64,000 nt of DNA from Diogma glabrata (lineage: Eukaryota > Arthropoda > Insecta > Diptera > Cylindrotomidae), in the NCBI GenBank assembly GCA_963693315.1, contig OY856186.1, forward strand, positions 234,779,736 to 234,843,735, written 5' to 3'. Position 1 is the stretch's first letter. Each line of letters starts with the position of its first letter. The position numbers and the translations under genes are program-made. Positions 61,109 through 64,000 of the stretch are shown here, piece by piece. The notes under the pieces are model-generated. The model saw only the letters and a program-made list of their open reading frames with translations. It did no database searches and was not told where the DNA came from.

Positions 61109-63764
61109 TTTATTAATAGTTGCCACTTGGAACGCGCAAAGCGTTCGTCCAAAAAAACAAGAGCTCTTAAATTTTCTAGTGAACCATAAGGTGGATATTA
61201 TGTTATTAACCGAAACGCACCTAAAACCTCATCTCAATTGCCATTTTCCTGATTATGCCTTTTATAGAAATGACAGGATAAACCGATCATTCGGCGGTGT
61301 CGGAATCCTAATTAAGTCCAACATCCAACATTCACTTCTGCCAGAACAAAACTTGTCAACAATCGAAAATCTAACAATTGCAGTAAAAAATGTTAACGGT
61401 TCCTCAATGCGAATAACTGTATGCTACTCGCCAAAATCCAATACACAAGCCTTTAAAATGGAGTTACCCAAATTGACTCAAAACCAAAGTAGTTATATTT
61501 TAGGAGGTGATTTCAACTGTCGTCATCCTATGTGGAACTGTAGTAGATCAAACGAAGGTGGTCGTTGGCTGCACTCGTTTATTAATAGTTCACACAATTG
61601 CACCATTGCAGCACCAACGGACCCTACTTTTATTAGAAACAATACCACTCCTAGCATTATTGATTTTTTTCTTTCAAATGAGCCAGATAAAATTATTGAA
61701 GTCAGAAGTTTAGCAGAACTTTCGTCTGACCACTTGCCGGTTATTTGCACCTATAATTTTAAAGGAACACATAAAAATTCAAATCTTTACCGATTCAATT
61801 ATTCTGCTGGCGATTGGTTATCATACCGAAATAGTATTGAAAATTCCCTTGGTTGTTTCAACCAAAATAGTTTATTAAACAACGCTCCTGAAATAGATTC
61901 TGTTATTGAAACCTTTACAGAAGCAGTCAAAAATGCAAGAAATATTTCTATCCCTCAAACCCAAACGACAAAAATCAACAGGTTAATCTTAACAGACAAT
62001 ATTTTGGCTCTTATAAAACTCCGTAATGGCTTCAGGCGAACATGGTTGAGAACTAGGAACAGTTCTATCAAAAGTTTTGTAAATATGCTAAATAAAATGA
62101 TAAAAGATAAGATTTTAGAGCAGCTTAACAATTCCTGGCAAGCCCAGTTAAGGACGCTTGAAAAAGGTTCCAAAATGTTTTGGAATACAGCAAAATTTGT
62201 AAAAACAAAAAGAAGGCCAATTCCACCTTTACTTATACAAAACGATACAACCACGATAAGACTGTTGCTTAATTCGCAAAAATGTTTAGCTCTGGCAGAT
62301 AGTTTTCATAACATACACTTAACCACTTACAACCTAACGTCAATATACGAAGAGGATGTTAATGCTAGCTGCCATCAAATACTAGCTAGTCAACAAACTG
62401 AAGAGCTGACACCAATAAACTTAGAAGAACTCAGTGCAGTTCTGAAAACTTTACAGCCTTTTAAAGCATCTGGTATGGATGATGTTACAAATATTTTACT
62501 AAAAAAATTGCCAATTTGCGGTCTTAAAACCTTATTACTTATATTTAACAGCTGTCTTAAACTATGTTATTTTCCAAATTCTTGGAAAATTGCTAAGGTT
62601 ACTCCAATTTTTAAACCCAATGAAGATCCACACAACCCAAAACACTATAGGCCTATTAGTCTCTTAAGTTCAATTAGTAAGGTCTTCGAAAAATTCATTA
62701 AAATGCGATTACTGGAATTCATAGACAATAACAACATAATGATAAATAATCAATTTGGTTTTAGATCTGGACACTCGGCCGTACATCAAATTCATAGGAT
62801 AGTTCAACACATTTACCACAATCGAAACCTGAAACTTTCAACGGGCTTTACTATGCTGGATCTCTTCCGAGCTTTTGATTTAGTATGGATAAAAGGACTC
62901 CTTCACAAGTTACTACAATACAAATTTCCAACCTATCTTATTAAAATTTTAGATTCCTACCTAAAAAACAGGAGCTTCTTTGTTCAAATATACAACGAAA
63001 AATCCAATAATATGAATATTCCTGCAGGCCTGCCTCAAGGCTCCGTATTAGCACCTATACTGTTTAACCTATTCATTAACGATATTCCCCAGCTTGAAAA
63101 CTGCCAATTGGCGTTATTTGCAGATGATACGGCGATTTATTATTCAGATGTCTTGGCTAATAACATAATATCCAAACTTAATAATTATCTTAATTTACTA
63201 TCCTTATATTTTACAAATTGGAAATTAAAAATAAATACTACTAAATGTGAATGCATCTACTTTACTAGATGCAGAGCACCTGAAAAAGTTCCCCAGTCCC
63301 CTCTGGTTTTAATGAACACTGAACTTAAATGGAAACAGGAAGTTCGGTATCTCGGTATTATTCTGGATCCAAAACTGACATTTAAAAATCACATAAATGC
63401 CATCAAGGTAAAATGTGACAAATTATTAAAGGCTTTGTACCCACTTTTAAATAGGAAGAGTCAACTGAGCTTCAGTAACAAAATCCTGTTATACAAAGTT
63501 ATGGTTCTAAGCGTTATTCTATATGGTGTACCTATATGGTCTAATGCAAAAACGACGAATAAGTACCAAATTCAAATTATCCAAAATAAGTTTCTTAAAT
63601 TAATATTAAAAGTACCCTCTCGATATAGAACCATTAAAGTTCATCGTGAAACCAATATGAAAACTGTACAAGATATTGCTATTGAGGCTCGGGCAAAATA
63701 CTTTCACCATCTGCAATACGTTGAAAATACTTTAATTAATAACTTAAACCATCAAATTTTATAA
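61095..63764 (+). CDS. Jockey ORF2, endonuclease and reverse transcriptase (889 residues)
   Basis: It starts at the ATG at 61,095, inside the end of ORF1 (overlap ATGCATTTAAGTGA), in the +1 frame. The apurinic-type endonuclease has ATWNAQSVRPKK (about 10), LLTETHLKPH (about 37), YILGGDFNCRHPMWNCS (about 135), SIIDFFLSN and SSDHLPVICTYN (about 210). The RT has FKASGMDDVTNILLKKLP, NPKHYRPISLLSSISKVFEK, NQFGFRSGHSAVHQ, MLDLFRAFDLVW (first Asp), LPQGSVLAPILFNLFIND and LALFADDTAIYY (catalytic FADD, about residue 674). A C-terminal YLGIILDPKLTFKNHIN and YGVPIWSNA complete the Jockey pattern. No stop or frameshift is seen, so it may be functional. It is needed for target-primed reverse transcription in the nucleus. 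Confidence 0.93.
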   Translation: MHLSDLLIVATWNAQSVRPKKQELLNFLVNHKVDIMLLTETHLKPHLNCHFPDYAFYRNDRINRSFGGVGILIKSNIQHSLLPEQNLSTIENLTIAVKNVNGSSMRITVCYSPKSNTQAFKMELPKLTQNQSSYILGGDFNCRHPMWNCSRSNEGGRWLHSFINSSHNCTIAAPTDPTFIRNNTTPSIIDFFLSNEPDKIIEVRSLAELSSDHLPVICTYNFKGTHKNSNLYRFNYSAGDWLSYRNSIENSLGCFNQNSLLNNAPEIDSVIETFTEAVKNARNISIPQTQTTKINRLILTDNILALIKLRNGFRRTWLRTRNSSIKSFVNMLNKMIKDKILEQLNNSWQAQLRTLEKGSKMFWNTAKFVKTKRRPIPPLLIQNDTTTIRLLLNSQKCLALADSFHNIHLTTYNLTSIYEEDVNASCHQILASQQTEELTPINLEELSAVLKTLQPFKASGMDDVTNILLKKLPICGLKTLLLIFNSCLKLCYFPNSWKIAKVTPIFKPNEDPHNPKHYRPISLLSSISKVFEKFIKMRLLEFIDNNNIMINNQFGFRSGHSAVHQIHRIVQHIYHNRNLKLSTGFTMLDLFRAFDLVWIKGLLHKLLQYKFPTYLIKILDSYLKNRSFFVQIYNEKSNNMNIPAGLPQGSVLAPILFNLFINDIPQLENCQLALFADDTAIYYSDVLANNIISKLNNYLNLLSLYFTNWKLKINTTKCECIYFTRCRAPEKVPQSPLVLMNTELKWKQEVRYLGIILDPKLTFKNHINAIKVKCDKLLKALYPLLNRKSQLSFSNKILLYKVMVLSVILYGVPIWSNAKTTNKYQIQIIQNKFLKLILKVPSRYRTIKVHRETNMKTVQDIAIEARAKYFHHLQYVENTLINNLNHQIL

Positions 63765-64000
63765 ATTTATAAATATGTAGATTAAGTAGTTAGGCATGTA
63801 GGTTAAGATAGATTTAAAAAATGGCAAATTATTCAATATTATAATATTTTTAATATTAAGTGATCTAATTACAATGTTCAATAACATTTTCCTTTCTATA
63901 CTCATACAAATAAATCTTAAATTGAAGTAAAATCGCATAGATTAATCTCAATAATGTAAACTAATGTAACTAACAATATAAACTAGTAAGCCAAATATAT
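63765..64000 (+). other. Jockey 3' untranslated region and window end
   Basis: AT-rich. AAATAAATC at about 63,908 could serve as a polyadenylation signal. The last 50 bases repeat variants of AATGTAAACTAATGTAACT, so the element may end in short tandem repeats or at the proposed TSD (63,962). Confidence 0.45.

Larger units (their letters stand above)
59593..63961 (+). mobile_element. Jockey-type non-LTR retrotransposon, apparently intact
   Basis: Two overlapping ORFs (gag-like and endonuclease-RT) without internal stops are bounded by a 14-base direct repeat, TAATGTAACTAACA, at 59,579-59,592 and 63,962-63,975, a plausible target-site duplication. The predicted length of 4.37 kb is normal for Jockey elements. 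No poly(A) is seen before the right repeat, which weakens that boundary. Confidence 0.7.

Overview
The window looks like a very AT-rich insect nuclear genome, probably dipteran. That rests on the transposable-element complement (irritans-type mariner, BEL/Pao, Ty3/gypsy, Jockey and CR1-like non-LTR elements, hAT, Harbinger-like and pogo-like elements) and on one spliced host gene. There are no bacterial operons, rRNA genes or CRISPR arrays. Most of the 64 kb consists of transposons, many inserted into one another. Boundaries were read by eye from terminal repeats and target-site duplications (TSDs); no alignment or database search was run.

Layout. 1-9.9 kb: a degenerate AT-rich tandem array, split by a pogo/Tigger-like element (perfect 23-bp inverted ends) that carries a mariner and a fold-back element. 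It is followed by a 315-bp block that recurs 3.9 kb downstream, a Harbinger-like element and a fold-back element with sub-repeated arms. 9.9-14.2 kb: small MITEs, crossing inverted repeats and scrambled non-LTR 3' ends. 14.3-15.35 kb (minus): the only clear host coding exon, encoding a Suppressor-APC-domain (SAPCD2-like) protein and ending at a good splice donor. 15.4-24.9 kb: MITEs, tRNA-like sequences, a large inverted repeat containing relics of an unusual transposase, a degenerate non-LTR reverse transcriptase (RT), a 400-bp (TA)n array and a solo LTR with a TTAT TSD.

24,965-35,788 is a nest of four DNA transposons, each with its own TSD: a 10.8-kb hAT, then a 5.8-kb element with about 550-bp inverted ends encoding a DFSENY/TDG/GIGG-type transposase, then a 2.0-kb hAT-like element, then a 552-bp element. 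36-40 kb holds CR1-like and pogo-like remains. 40,688-57,149 is a 16.5-kb Ty3/gypsy retrotransposon whose LTR copies differ at only two positions I noticed. It sits inside a (TA)n array and is split in its integrase gene by a BEL/Pao element (48,529-55,126, TSD TACCA). It also carries a 235-residue charged ORF of unknown function upstream of gag. 59.6-64 kb holds an apparently intact two-ORF Jockey-type retrotransposon.

The most unusual items are the accessory gypsy ORF, the two diverged copies of the same poorly known transposase family, the four-level nest with readable TSDs, and LTR homology that runs past the expected LTR end.
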